Positions 18,476 through 27,798 of a stretch of DNA of 35,462 nt are shown here, piece by piece. The translations under genes were made by a program, and so were the position numbers. The stretch is from NCBI GenBank assembly GCA_003601605.1, contig PIXZ01000003.1, positions 5,572 through 41,033 of the forward strand, in the 5' to 3' direction. The notes beneath the pieces were generated by a model. The model was not told the DNA's origin, did no database searches, and saw nothing but the letters and a program-made list of their open reading frames with translations. This DNA comes from Candidatus Bathyarchaeota archaeon (GTDB taxonomy: Archaea; Thermoproteota; Bathyarchaeia; Bathyarchaeales; Bathycorpusculaceae). Position 1 is the first letter of the stretch. Each line of letters begins with the position of its first letter.

Positions 18476-19111
18476 CGGTTTTTCTCCTCTTGAATTTGTT
18501 TCCTTCACGTCCAGCAATTCTTATAGCTGAAAAAATGTCTCTTAACCCTCTTCTATGCTTAGTTTGATTTAAATGCCGATTTGTTCCAGCCTCGCTTACA
18601 CTTTCCAATATTACATTAGAAGGTAATATGCTATCTAGTTCTTGTAATAAACGTTCTTTGTAGGTTGGAACGCCATCTCCTACCTTAACTGAAACGAGTT
18701 TTGCCGGAGTTTTCTCCATTTTCTTTAACATACTACTTATCTTATCTAATGTCTCTTCTATGCTAAAACAGTTTTCTGTTTGAAGAACTTTTCCATCAGC
18801 TAAAACAGCTAACCCAACAACTTCTCCTGGATCCACTCCAATAACAATTTTTTCGTAGGCCTCTTTTCCTTGAATAATCTGCAAGGCCTCATTTACCAGC
18901 GATGCAGGGTCTGTTCCTTCTTTGTAAACTAGAATTTGCTCATGTTTTATTTGCTCTTTTTCTTTTTCTGTAGTTATTACAACTTTAATCTCTGCTGGAA
19001 CATTTTCCTTTGGTATTACACTCAAAAAAGGTACATTTTTGCTTTTCAACGCATTTACAATCAGGTAATAGGCTTTTCCTGAAACTGTTGCAACGGCAAT
19101 TTGTGCTTTCA
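18459..19111 (-). CDS. RNase H/RuvC-fold protein with unknown N-terminal domain
   Basis: IVIGVDPGEVVGLAVLADGKVL (first acidic motif), NVILESVSEAGTNR, GLRDIFSAIRIA (C-terminal Asp helix). Likely start MKAQIAVATVSG. Confidence 0.7.
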
Positions 19112-19183
19112 TACTGTGTATTTTCCTTTCCTGAATAGATTTTAAGGTATAAAGCAAAATATTAATTTCGTAGTTTATATTCG

Positions 19184-19897
19184 TTGATGTGCGTGAATGT
19201 GGTACAGAAAATTCCAACGGGATGCAAATTTATAGATAAAGCGTTAAATGGTGGTTTCTCAAGCGGAAGCCTCAGCTTAATATACGGGGAACCGGAAACC
19301 GGAAAAACAACAATGGCTATCCAATGTGCTGTGAACTGTGCAAGACAAGGCCATAAAACATTGTTTATTGATTGCGACGCAACATTCTATACTAAAAGAT
19401 TGGCTCAAATAGCGTCTGGAAAATTTGAAGAAACTGCGGAGTTGATATTTTTGATGCGGCCCAAAAATTTTGAAGAGCAAACGCTAGTTATAGATGGATT
19501 GGCAGAGTATTTGACTGAAAGGTTTGGGCTTGTAGTTGTCGACACCATGACTTCTCTTTATCGCGCAAAAATAGCTGAGTCTCCCAAAAAAACTTTTGAA
19601 CTAAACCGGGAATTAAATAGGCAACTTGCGTTGCTGGCACAAATTGCTAAAACACACAAAATTGCAGTTCTAATGACAAGCCAGGTTAGAAGTGTTTTCA
19701 ACGAAACCTACGTAAGCGTAGAGCCAGTAGCCACCAGAGTTTTAAAATTTTGGGCAGAAATAATTATTGCTATGAAACCAACTGAAAAACCACAAGTTAT
19801 TAAAGCAACATTAGAAAAAACACCCTACACTACACAACATACAACTTGGTTTTTAAGAATAGGAGAAAAAGGACTTTGCGAGCATTTAACTTCGTAG
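19184..19897 (+). CDS. radB: RadB-like RecA-family recombinase paralog
   Basis: IPTGCKFIDKALNGGFSSGSLSLIYGEPETGKTTMAIQCA...LVVVDTMTSLYR...AVLMTSQVRSVF. Exact start codon uncertain (TTG/ATG/GTG cluster). Confidence 0.9.
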   Translation: MMCVNVVQKIPTGCKFIDKALNGGFSSGSLSLIYGEPETGKTTMAIQCAVNCARQGHKTLFIDCDATFYTKRLAQIASGKFEETAELIFLMRPKNFEEQTLVIDGLAEYLTERFGLVVVDTMTSLYRAKIAESPKKTFELNRELNRQLALLAQIAKTHKIAVLMTSQVRSVFNETYVSVEPVATRVLKFWAEIIIAMKPTEKPQVIKATLEKTPYTTQHTTWFLRIGEKGLCEHLTS

Positions 19898-19910
19898 TTT
19901 GGTGCGACAA

Positions 19911-20411
19911 ATGGATATCATGATATTCCTTGAAGCGATAAAATTCATTTTCCCAGCATACTGCGCAAACGCCATTCCAGTGCTTGCCGGTGGAGGACTC
20001 CCGCTGGATTTTGGGAAAAACTTTTTTGATGAAAAGCCAGTATTTGGGAAAAATAAAACATTTAGAGGTTTTTTCTTTGGACTTACTGTTGGAACAGTCG
20101 TGGGAATAGTGGAAAGCTTTTTCTTCAAAGAATATTCGTTCTATTTTGGTTTTGTATTGTCTCTCGGAGCCTTAGTAGGTGATTTAATTGGGGCTTTTTT
20201 AAAAAGAAGATTGGGACTTAAACCTGGAGACTTGTTACCCATTATCGACCAAGTAGATTTCATAATCGGAGCAATTGTTTTTGCATCAATTTTTTATATG
20301 CCGATTATTTCTCTGGAACTTATCATCGCTGTACTAATTATAACCATGCCTTTACATGTTTTAACGAATTATGCTGCGTACAAGGCAGGGTTAAAAAGCA
20401 ATCCTTGGTAA
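19911..20411 (+). CDS. carS: CDP-archaeol synthase
   Basis: FIFPAYCANAIPVLAGGGLPLDFGKNFFDEKPVFGKNKTFRGFFFGLTVGTVVG, GDLIGAFLKRRLGLKPGDLLPIIDQVDFIIGA. Confidence 0.96.
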   Translation: MDIMIFLEAIKFIFPAYCANAIPVLAGGGLPLDFGKNFFDEKPVFGKNKTFRGFFFGLTVGTVVGIVESFFFKEYSFYFGFVLSLGALVGDLIGAFLKRRLGLKPGDLLPIIDQVDFIIGAIVFASIFYMPIISLELIIAVLIITMPLHVLTNYAAYKAGLKSNPW

Positions 20412-20417
20412 TTCTAT

Positions 20418-20837
20418 TCAGCCCATTTTAATGCGAATAGTAGCTTCTAAATAGATGTAAGCCAATAATAACAAGCCGGCTCCTACTAGAAACATTAGGT
20501 AAGCTTGTCTTGGCTTATAAGCATACTTTGTGCTCTGGTACATAACGATTAACCCGATTACGCCGAGAGCATAGAGAATAGCCGAAATCATGCTGTCTGT
20601 TATGAACTGTTCAGATAATCTTGGATAGAGGAAGAGGAAACCAAATTCTCTAGAATAGAAGGATGGAAGAGGCCTAACAGCAAGGTTATACAAACCTCCA
20701 CTGAACAAAAAGATGGCTATAGCAATAATAATCATTGAAGAAATGAGAGCAGAAGGTCTTGCTTTTGAAACCCTTTCAAATAGCTTGCTTATGGAAAAAG
20801 ACACGGACGACGCTTTTCGTTTAAATTTTTTAGACAT
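20418..20837 (-). CDS. Ost3/Ost6 (MagT1/TUSC3)-like membrane domain protein, lacking the thioredoxin domain (tentative)
   Basis: Three TM segments; by-eye match of SGGLYNLAVRPLP...LSEQFITDSMISAILYALGVIGLIVMYQSTKYAYKPRQAYLMFLVGAGLLLLAYIYLEATIRIK to the C-terminal membrane part of MagT1/Ost3 ([12 protein letters not shown]...[24 protein letters not shown]...[27 protein letters not shown]). Confidence 0.65.
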   Translation of the reverse strand: MSKKFKRKASSVSFSISKLFERVSKARPSALISSMIIIAIAIFLFSGGLYNLAVRPLPSFYSREFGFLFLYPRLSEQFITDSMISAILYALGVIGLIVMYQSTKYAYKPRQAYLMFLVGAGLLLLAYIYLEATIRIKMG

Positions 20838-21054
20838 CTAATTTCGCTCCACTTTTTATCAGGTGTTCCGCCACTTCTCTGGCCCACTCACCTGTTAATG
20901 GATTCTTAACAATCTCTCTTAAATACTCTTTCCAAGAAATTTCTAGAGCTTTCTTCCACGCATCATACTTTTTAACAATGCTCTCGTAGGCTTTCTTGTG
21001 TAACTCGCAAAATCCTTTCTCAACAGCTTCTCTATCGCAAACATTACATTTCAA
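20830..21054 (-). CDS. small protein with Cys/His metal-binding-like N-terminus
   Basis: MKCNVCDREAVEKGFCELHKKAYESIVKKYDAWKKALE; CxxC...CxxH; overlaps topA stop by 4 nt and the downstream gene by 8 nt. Confidence 0.75.
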   Translation of the reverse strand: MKCNVCDREAVEKGFCELHKKAYESIVKKYDAWKKALEISWKEYLREIVKNPLTGEWAREVAEHLIKSGAKLDV

Positions 21055-23132
21055 TCGCTTTTCCTCCTCTCTTCTTTTAATGGGCAGTCAGGGTTAAAAC
21101 AAAGGGTCCATGGTCGTCTTCCCTTAATTTTAACCCGAACCGTGGGCCAGTTGCATCTCCGACAATTTCTTCCAGTGGGCCTTACGGTTCCTCTTTGTGG
21201 TAGTGGAAAGGAAGTTTTGCATAGGTTTTTGAAGTAGTTTGTGCAGCCTATGAAGCGTTTACCCGTTTTTCTAGAATATAATATCATAAGTTTTCCTGTT
21301 TTGCAGACCGGGCATGTTCCAATGGTTCTTTCCTCTATCCTTGCCCTTTTTATTGCTTTGCTTAACTGTTCTCCTATCACTTTTTCATTTTCTTTTAGTT
21401 TTTCCACAACAGGCTTAAGGATTTCAACAGCATTTACCAGAATGTTTTCTCGCTTCTCACTATTCAATTGGATTTTGTTCATTCTTTCCTCAAGCTCTCT
21501 TGTTAACTTTATAGAAACAACTGCTGGACAATGCTTTTCCAAAACTTCTAGAACTTCAAAGCCTAAATCCGTTACAATCATTCGCTCCTCGCGGATATAT
21601 TTTCTGTCATATAAGGTTTGTATAATTCCCGCTCTCGTTGCTTTTGTTCCTATTTCAGCTTCTTCCATTCTTTTAAGAAGACTACCAGGATTATATCGCG
21701 GTGGTGGTTTAGTAAATTTATCTTCCAAAATAACTCTCTTCACAGTCACTGTTTGGCCTTCTTTTATCGGTGGTAATAAAACTTCTTCTGATCTCACGTA
21801 AGGCCCGTAAAAGCGCAGCCACCCCTCTTCTAAGGTTTGTCTTCCTCTAAGGTGGAAACGATGCCCATTTACGTTAATGTATACTTTCATGCTTTGCCTT
21901 ACGGCTGGTTCGCCAAATACTGCCATAAACCTTCGAATTACCAGGTCCCAGACTTTCCTTTCAGAATCATCCAGTTCTCTCTCTGGAAGGTTTCCAGTAG
22001 GGTAAATTGCTGGGTGTGCGGGGTCTTCTTTTTTACCCTCGTTTGGTTTTAGTTCTTTTTTTGCTAGAAGTTCTGCTGTAAGTTTCTTGTATCCAGAAAC
22101 TTTGCTTAGGTTTTTTAATATCGCCTTATAATTTATGGATGGAGGAAGTTTTTGGCTACTGGTTCTCGGATAAGAAATTAGGGCTTCAAGGTAGAGGCGT
22201 TGGGCAATATTGGATGTTCGCATGGGTGTGTAGCCGAAAAGACCGTAAGCTTCGCTTTGTAAAGCTCCTAAGTCGAAAGGTGTAGGCGGCATTTGCCGGA
22301 ACTTTTTGACAGCAATTTTCTCTATCTCACCGTCTTTTCCTTTGCAAGCCTTAATCGTGGCATCCGCTTCTTTTTTAGTTTCTATAATCGGCTTTTCGTA
22401 TTCCGCTTCAAAAATCGAACCAGCTATCTTCACTTCAGCCTTTATGCTCCAATAAGGCGTTGGCACAAAACATCTAATCGCCTTTTCTCTTGCTACTAAA
22501 AACTTGAGGGTTGGACCTTGCACTCTTCCAGTGCTTAATGTAGCGTATTTCCCGCTCCAGTCTCTCGCCGATATTGTTAAGGCTCTGGACAGGTTTACTC
22601 CATAAAGCCAGTCAACCTCGTGTCTAGCACGTCCAGCTTCTATTAATGCAAAATCTAAGCGTGGCAAAAGTTCAGCGTATGACTTTTCTAGTTCTCCTTT
22701 GGTGAGAGTGGAATATTTCATTCTTTTAGAAGCGTTTTCTTTGTTTCCACAAGCGTATTTTAGTATGCAGTATCCGATGATGCTTCCTTCGATGTCATAA
22801 TCGCATGCATCAATAAACATGTCAGCATTCTCTGCCAGTTTTGAAATTGTTTCTATCCATGTTCGAATCTGTTTGGCTCCTCTTTCTGCAGCGTATCTTG
22901 GAACCCATTTAAAATTGAAAACAGGATAGTAGTTTCTTCCGCTTCTTTCTCCCGCCACAGTATACAAGTGTCCCAAGGCGGGAACAACAACTATTTCCTT
23001 ATCTCTTTTCGCCACGTAATATGGTACTCCATTCTCTTCCATTTTCTTAGCTTTTCCCTTCGAATCTAAAGCTGAAGCTATCCTTTGAGCGGCATCTGGC
23101 TTTTCTGTTACAACCAACGTGTATTTTCCCAT
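21051..23132 (-). CDS. topA: DNA topoisomerase I (type IA)
   Basis: MGKYTLVVTEKPDAAQRIA (Toprim), DACDYDIEGS, ISYPRTSSQKLP (catalytic Tyr), C-terminal Cys4 zinc motifs CPVCKTGKLMILYSRKTGKRFIGCTNY. Start reassigned from 23225 to 23132. Confidence 0.96.
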   Translation of the reverse strand: MGKYTLVVTEKPDAAQRIASALDSKGKAKKMEENGVPYYVAKRDKEIVVVPALGHLYTVAGERSGRNYYPVFNFKWVPRYAAERGAKQIRTWIETISKLAENADMFIDACDYDIEGSIIGYCILKYACGNKENASKRMKYSTLTKGELEKSYAELLPRLDFALIEAGRARHEVDWLYGVNLSRALTISARDWSGKYATLSTGRVQGPTLKFLVAREKAIRCFVPTPYWSIKAEVKIAGSIFEAEYEKPIIETKKEADATIKACKGKDGEIEKIAVKKFRQMPPTPFDLGALQSEAYGLFGYTPMRTSNIAQRLYLEALISYPRTSSQKLPPSINYKAILKNLSKVSGYKKLTAELLAKKELKPNEGKKEDPAHPAIYPTGNLPERELDDSERKVWDLVIRRFMAVFGEPAVRQSMKVYINVNGHRFHLRGRQTLEEGWLRFYGPYVRSEEVLLPPIKEGQTVTVKRVILEDKFTKPPPRYNPGSLLKRMEEAEIGTKATRAGIIQTLYDRKYIREERMIVTDLGFEVLEVLEKHCPAVVSIKLTRELEERMNKIQLNSEKRENILVNAVEILKPVVEKLKENEKVIGEQLSKAIKRARIEERTIGTCPVCKTGKLMILYSRKTGKRFIGCTNYFKNLCKTSFPLPQRGTVRPTGRNCRRCNWPTVRVKIKGRRPWTLCFNPDCPLKEERRKSD

Positions 23133-23276
23133 GGCAACACGAACCAAGCGAATATATGAGGAATCTTTCCTTTCAATTAAATTTATTCTGAAATTAAAGG
23201 CTTCCGTATCAAAGCATAAATGCAAAGTTTAACTAGTAACCAATAAATATATCGCAATGTAATTCTATTCAATGTG

Positions 23277-23450
23277 GTGCATCACTTGCCTCAACGCATT
23301 ATCTGTCAACAATGTGGTTATATTTTATATGAAGGAGCGGATCTTAAACCTCCAGACGAAATTCTTCACAAACATAACGGAAAATGTCCAAACTGTGGCA
23401 AGAAGCTTTCGTTAATTCCTATTGACGTGGAAGTAAAACCGATAAGATAG
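23277..23450 (+). CDS. 57-aa zinc-ribbon protein
   Basis: Translation VHHLPQRIICQQCGYILYEGADLKPPDEILHKHNGKCPNCGKKLSLIPIDVEVKPIR*, with two CxxCG knuckles; immediately upstream of gcvT-like gene. Too short for the ORF track. Confidence 0.8.
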   Translation: MHHLPQRIICQQCGYILYEGADLKPPDEILHKHNGKCPNCGKKLSLIPIDVEVKPIR

Positions 23451-23461
23451 GTGTTAGGCTT

Positions 23462-24598
23462 ATGGAAAAAACGCGGCGGACACAACTTTACGAAGTGCAC
23501 AAGAAAACCGCAAAAATGACGATATTTGCTAATTTTGAAATGCCTTTATGGTATAAAGGAGTGATACCCGAACATTTAGCTGTTAGAAAAAGCGTCGGCG
23601 TTTTCGACATCTCCCACATGGGAAGAATCATAGTAAGGGGTAAAGACGCGGAGCATTTTCTAAATTATGTAATAACAAACGATGTTTCAAAACTTACACC
23701 AAACAGCGCCCAGTATTCGGTTATGTGCAATGAAAACGGCGGTATCATCGATGATTTTGTTATATACCGCCTAGAAGAAGAAAAGTTCATGTTTGTTTCC
23801 AACGCAACCAACAGAGAAAAGGATTACAACTGGCTTGTAAAAAACTCTCAAGGATTCTCTGTGAAAATAGAAGAAATCTCAGATAACGTTGCAATGCTAG
23901 CGGTTCAAGGTCCCCATGCAGAAAAAACGCTGCAGTCAATTTCCACAGAAGACCTAAGCAAAATAGGGCGCTTCAAATGTGGAACCACACGTATAGGAGA
24001 CGTTGAAGTTTTCATTTCCAGAACGGGCTATACGGGAGAAGACGGATTTGAAATCTTCGTATGGAACGCCCCATTAACTAAACCAGACAATGCAATAAAA
24101 ATATGGAACAACATCCTAGAGGCTGGTAAAACTTTTGAAATAGAACCATGCGGCTTAGGTGCAAGAGACACCTTGAGGCTAGAGGCAGGCATGTGTCTTT
24201 ATGGAAACGACATAGATGAAAACACGACGCCTTTAGAAGCTGCTTTAAGCTTTGTAGTGAAATTTCAAAAAGACAAATTCATAGGAAAAGAAGCCTTGCT
24301 GAAACAGAAGGAAGAAGGAATTAAGCGTAAACGCGTTGGAATACAAATGATAGACCCGGGAATACCACGGAAAGGCTTTGAAATCTACACTAATGAAAAC
24401 GACAAAATCGGATATATAACGAGTGGAACATTTTCGCCACTGCTTAAATGTGGCATAGGCATGGGATATATCCAGCTATCACAAGCACAAGAAGGAAATC
24501 TTGTAAATGTCAAAATTAGGGACAGACTAGCGAAGGGAAAAATCGTTAAGTTCCCATTTTACGACTCTGACAAGTATGGTTATAAGCGGAAACTATAA
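23462..24598 (+). CDS. gcvT: glycine cleavage system aminomethyltransferase (GcvT)
   Basis: FANFEMPLWYKGVIPEHLAVRKSVGVFDISHMGRI, SAQYSVMCNENGGIIDDFVIYRL, SRTGYTGEDGFEIF, CGLGARDTLRLEAGMCLYGNDID. Confidence 0.95.
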   Translation: MEKTRRTQLYEVHKKTAKMTIFANFEMPLWYKGVIPEHLAVRKSVGVFDISHMGRIIVRGKDAEHFLNYVITNDVSKLTPNSAQYSVMCNENGGIIDDFVIYRLEEEKFMFVSNATNREKDYNWLVKNSQGFSVKIEEISDNVAMLAVQGPHAEKTLQSISTEDLSKIGRFKCGTTRIGDVEVFISRTGYTGEDGFEIFVWNAPLTKPDNAIKIWNNILEAGKTFEIEPCGLGARDTLRLEAGMCLYGNDIDENTTPLEAALSFVVKFQKDKFIGKEALLKQKEEGIKRKRVGIQMIDPGIPRKGFEIYTNENDKIGYITSGTFSPLLKCGIGMGYIQLSQAQEGNLVNVKIRDRLAKGKIVKFPFYDSDKYGYKRKL

Positions 24599-24667
24599 AA
24601 GAAAATGTTCTTTAACCACAAGGGAAATAAAAGGCTTCACAATCTGTCTAGGAAGAGATGAACTGGA

Positions 24668-26929
24668 ATGGGGATTAAAGACCGCCTATCAAAAGAAAAG
24701 GTTATGACCAGTTTTAAAAAAATGGAAAAGCTTCGAATACAAATCAGCCACAGTTCAATACTCACTTTTTCAGCCCTAATCTTGATACTTTTCATAGCCT
24801 TCATGATACGCATCTTCCCACTGCGCTGGGAAATAGAAACTGGTTCTCTACACCTTTCCGAGTTTGACCCATACCATCAATATCGCTTTACGGAGTTCAT
24901 ATTAAAAAACGGGTTTGACTTCTGGAATTGGCAACACAAAAACTGGATTGACTATCGAAGCTGGTATCCTCAAGGAGTCAACGTATTAACGAAATCTTAT
25001 GTAGGCTTACCGCTTACAGCAGCGTTTCTATATCAAATAATTTCATGGTTAGGCGTTCCGATAACATTAATGAACTTCTGCGCATTATTCCCAGCCATAA
25101 TGGGCGCATTTGCTTGCCTAGCAATTTTCTTCCTAGGAAAAGATATTGGAGGAACACCCGTTGGACTTTTAAGCGCCCTTTTTCTAGCTTTAAGCCCTTC
25201 TTACATTCAGCGAACGTCTGTTGGTTTTTTTGATGACGAAACAATAGGCATAGCAGCTCTCCTTTTCTTTGTAATCTTCCTTTTGCGGTCGATTGAAGAC
25301 AATAGGCCATTGAATTCAAAAATAAAATATTCTCTTGCAGCTGGCCTGACTTTAGGCTATTTCTGTATAGGATGGGGGGCAGCTTTATACCCAATCGGTA
25401 TTACTGCCATTTTTGTTTTCGTGCTTATATTGTTAAATAGGTATAATCGACACCTTTTGCTATCTTATAGCTTAATCTTCGGATTAGGGTTATTCATCGC
25501 AATAAATGAGCCTAAACTTTCTACATCATACCTTATAACATCCGCTGTGATTCCAATAGCAGCAATCTTCATATTACTTTGTTTTAAAGAAGTTTTTTCA
25601 AATTTGGAGTCACCTAAGTGGAGACTTACTTCACTTATTATTCTTTTAGGGATTCTTATTGGCGGTTTTGCTTTGCTTTGGCAGTTTGGATACATGCGAG
25701 GCATAGCTGGAAAGTTCATCTCGGTTATTAATCCTTTTGCACGAGAAGCCTCTCCTCTTATAGAGTCTGTCGCCGAGCATAGAATATCGTCTTGGAGCTC
25801 AATTTACTTTGACTTAGGGATAGGCATAATATTCTTTATTTCAGGTTTCTTCTTTGTCTTAAGGAATCTTAACAACAAGAATTTATTTCTGTTACTTTGG
25901 GGAATCACATCCCTCTACTTTGCTTGTTCTATGGTACGTTTGCTTGTTCTTTTGGCTCCAGCTTTCAGCCTTTTAGCTTCCATAGGCGTTATTGGAATCT
26001 TAAAACCCTTTGTTACTTTATTAAAGGAACCACCGAAAATTTTCGCAAAAAAGAAGTATGGCTTAGAGACCGTGGGAAAAGAGTTCAACGGAGGCGCCAT
26101 CTTTCTTATATTCATCATTTTAATGACAAACTTTGTTATTTCCCCACAGTCAGGCGGCATGCCCAGAGTTTACTCTCAAGCCTATTCCCCAGTAACCATC
26201 ACTGCAGCAAGCCTTCCAATAATTCCAAGCAAACCAGTAAGCGAATGGTTAGACATGTTGGATTATTTGAAAAGCAACTTTGGTTCTAAGCCCATAAGCG
26301 AAAAGGTTGTTTGTAGCTGGTGGGACTATGGGTATTGGCTTTCAATGCTTGGAAATGTTACTTCGCTTGCCGACAACGGTACATGGAATAGCACTCAGAT
26401 AGAGAATATAGGTTTCATTTTTATGGCTAATGAAACACTTTCTGTGGAGATGTTGAAACGGTATAATGCCAAATATATCCTTGTCTATACGACTATTGAC
26501 ACTGATGGAAACTGGTTTGGTGCAGGAGACGAAGGAAAATGGGCTTGGATGGCAAGAATTTCCGGCAATGACAAAGATCGTTTTGTGAACGTAGAGAAGA
26601 TAATTGATGCCGATTCGATGTGGGTTGACGAGAAGCCTTTTGGAAATTTGACTCTTGGATGGGATTTTGTAGATGAAAATAATAATGGCCGATATGACAG
26701 AAATGAGAAACAAATACCGAACCCTATAGGACAAAATTCTACCATATACAAGCTTATGAACTATGCAAGAGAGCGATGGTTGGAAGTTAACCAAGAGAAA
26801 CCTAAATCGCAAGTTCTGCAGTATTTTGAAGAAGAATTTATTGCTGGTTTGGACAGATCTGCAGGAGACTCTTATGGAGGCGTCATACCATTAGTGTGTC
26901 TTTACAAAATTAACTATCCAGATTCTTAG
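24668..26929 (+). CDS. aglB: oligosaccharyltransferase STT3/AglB
   Basis: EFDPYHQYR in first loop, GFFDDETIG, and the catalytic WWDYG motif (VCSWWDYGYWLSML); many TM helices with C-terminal soluble domain. Confidence 0.95.
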   Translation: MGIKDRLSKEKVMTSFKKMEKLRIQISHSSILTFSALILILFIAFMIRIFPLRWEIETGSLHLSEFDPYHQYRFTEFILKNGFDFWNWQHKNWIDYRSWYPQGVNVLTKSYVGLPLTAAFLYQIISWLGVPITLMNFCALFPAIMGAFACLAIFFLGKDIGGTPVGLLSALFLALSPSYIQRTSVGFFDDETIGIAALLFFVIFLLRSIEDNRPLNSKIKYSLAAGLTLGYFCIGWGAALYPIGITAIFVFVLILLNRYNRHLLLSYSLIFGLGLFIAINEPKLSTSYLITSAVIPIAAIFILLCFKEVFSNLESPKWRLTSLIILLGILIGGFALLWQFGYMRGIAGKFISVINPFAREASPLIESVAEHRISSWSSIYFDLGIGIIFFISGFFFVLRNLNNKNLFLLLWGITSLYFACSMVRLLVLLAPAFSLLASIGVIGILKPFVTLLKEPPKIFAKKKYGLETVGKEFNGGAIFLIFIILMTNFVISPQSGGMPRVYSQAYSPVTITAASLPIIPSKPVSEWLDMLDYLKSNFGSKPISEKVVCSWWDYGYWLSMLGNVTSLADNGTWNSTQIENIGFIFMANETLSVEMLKRYNAKYILVYTTIDTDGNWFGAGDEGKWAWMARISGNDKDRFVNVEKIIDADSMWVDEKPFGNLTLGWDFVDENNNGRYDRNEKQIPNPIGQNSTIYKLMNYARERWLEVNQEKPKSQVLQYFEEEFIAGLDRSAGDSYGGVIPLVCLYKINYPDS

Positions 26930-26940
26930 GGAGCGATGCT

Positions 26941-27798
26941 TTGTTTCCAAAAGTTCCTGACTATCATAAGCCAAACAAACCGTTAATTCCTAATGGTTTA
27001 GGCGTAATCTACGTGCTTGTTAGCACTACATACCTTTTTGCTTTGTACCATTTTAATCAACCACCCGCATCTAACAATATTTCTTCTGCTTTAACGTTAG
27101 CTGTTTGCGTCTTGTTCGGAGGTTTCATGGGCTTGTTAGATGATTGGATGGATTTACGGTGGCGTTATAAGGCGTTTCTTCCGCTTGTGGCTTCTGTTCC
27201 GTTGATTACTTTGGCCAAGAATCTTGGACTGCGAACATCAATAACTCTTCCCCTTTTGGGGAGCATACAGTTCGGAGATTACTACTATTTTCTAGTTATC
27301 CCTCTAATTGTAACAGTAACCACTAATACCATAAATCAATTGGGCGGGCTCAATGGTCTAGAGACTATTTGTCCAGCTATTGTTTTAGTGGGTTTAATGA
27401 GCATTTCCGGCGAGAACGCGATACTGCTGTATGTCCCGCTGATTGTGTGGCTTATACTTGCCTTTTTAAATTTTAGAGGTAAAATTTTTGTTGGAAATAG
27501 CGGGTCTTTCGCTGTTGGAATGACAATTGCAGCTTTTGCAATAATTTCCGATGTTAAATCGGCTTTGATAATTTCAATACTGCCTTATATTTTCAATTCT
27601 TCGCTGATTTTGTTAACTTTTTTCCTTTTCAGGAAGAAGGCGAACGTCTACTTTGATGGTAAAAAGTTGTCTTCTGATCATAGGCGAAGTTTGATCACCT
27701 TGATTACTTATTATCGTCCTATGACAGAACGGCAGACTGTTTTGATTATTTCTTTATTGGTAGCTTTTTCAACTCTTGTCGCGGTGTTTGCTCTCTAG
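26941..27798 (+). CDS. GPT/MraY-family UDP-GlcNAc:polyprenyl-phosphate GlcNAc-1-P transferase (Alg7/AglH-like)
   Basis: GGFMGLLDDWMDLRWRYKAFLP, TTNTINQLGGLNGLETICPAIV, GKIFVGNSGSFAVGM; GPT-family signatures. TTG start. Confidence 0.9.
   Translation: MFPKVPDYHKPNKPLIPNGLGVIYVLVSTTYLFALYHFNQPPASNNISSALTLAVCVLFGGFMGLLDDWMDLRWRYKAFLPLVASVPLITLAKNLGLRTSITLPLLGSIQFGDYYYFLVIPLIVTVTTNTINQLGGLNGLETICPAIVLVGLMSISGENAILLYVPLIVWLILAFLNFRGKIFVGNSGSFAVGMTIAAFAIISDVKSALIISILPYIFNSSLILLTFFLFRKKANVYFDGKKLSSDHRRSLITLITYYRPMTERQTVLIISLLVAFSTLVAVFAL

Noticed and set aside
26342-26812. 156-aa minus ORF inside aglB
   Set aside because: Antisense to the STT3 C-terminal domain; no domain signature.
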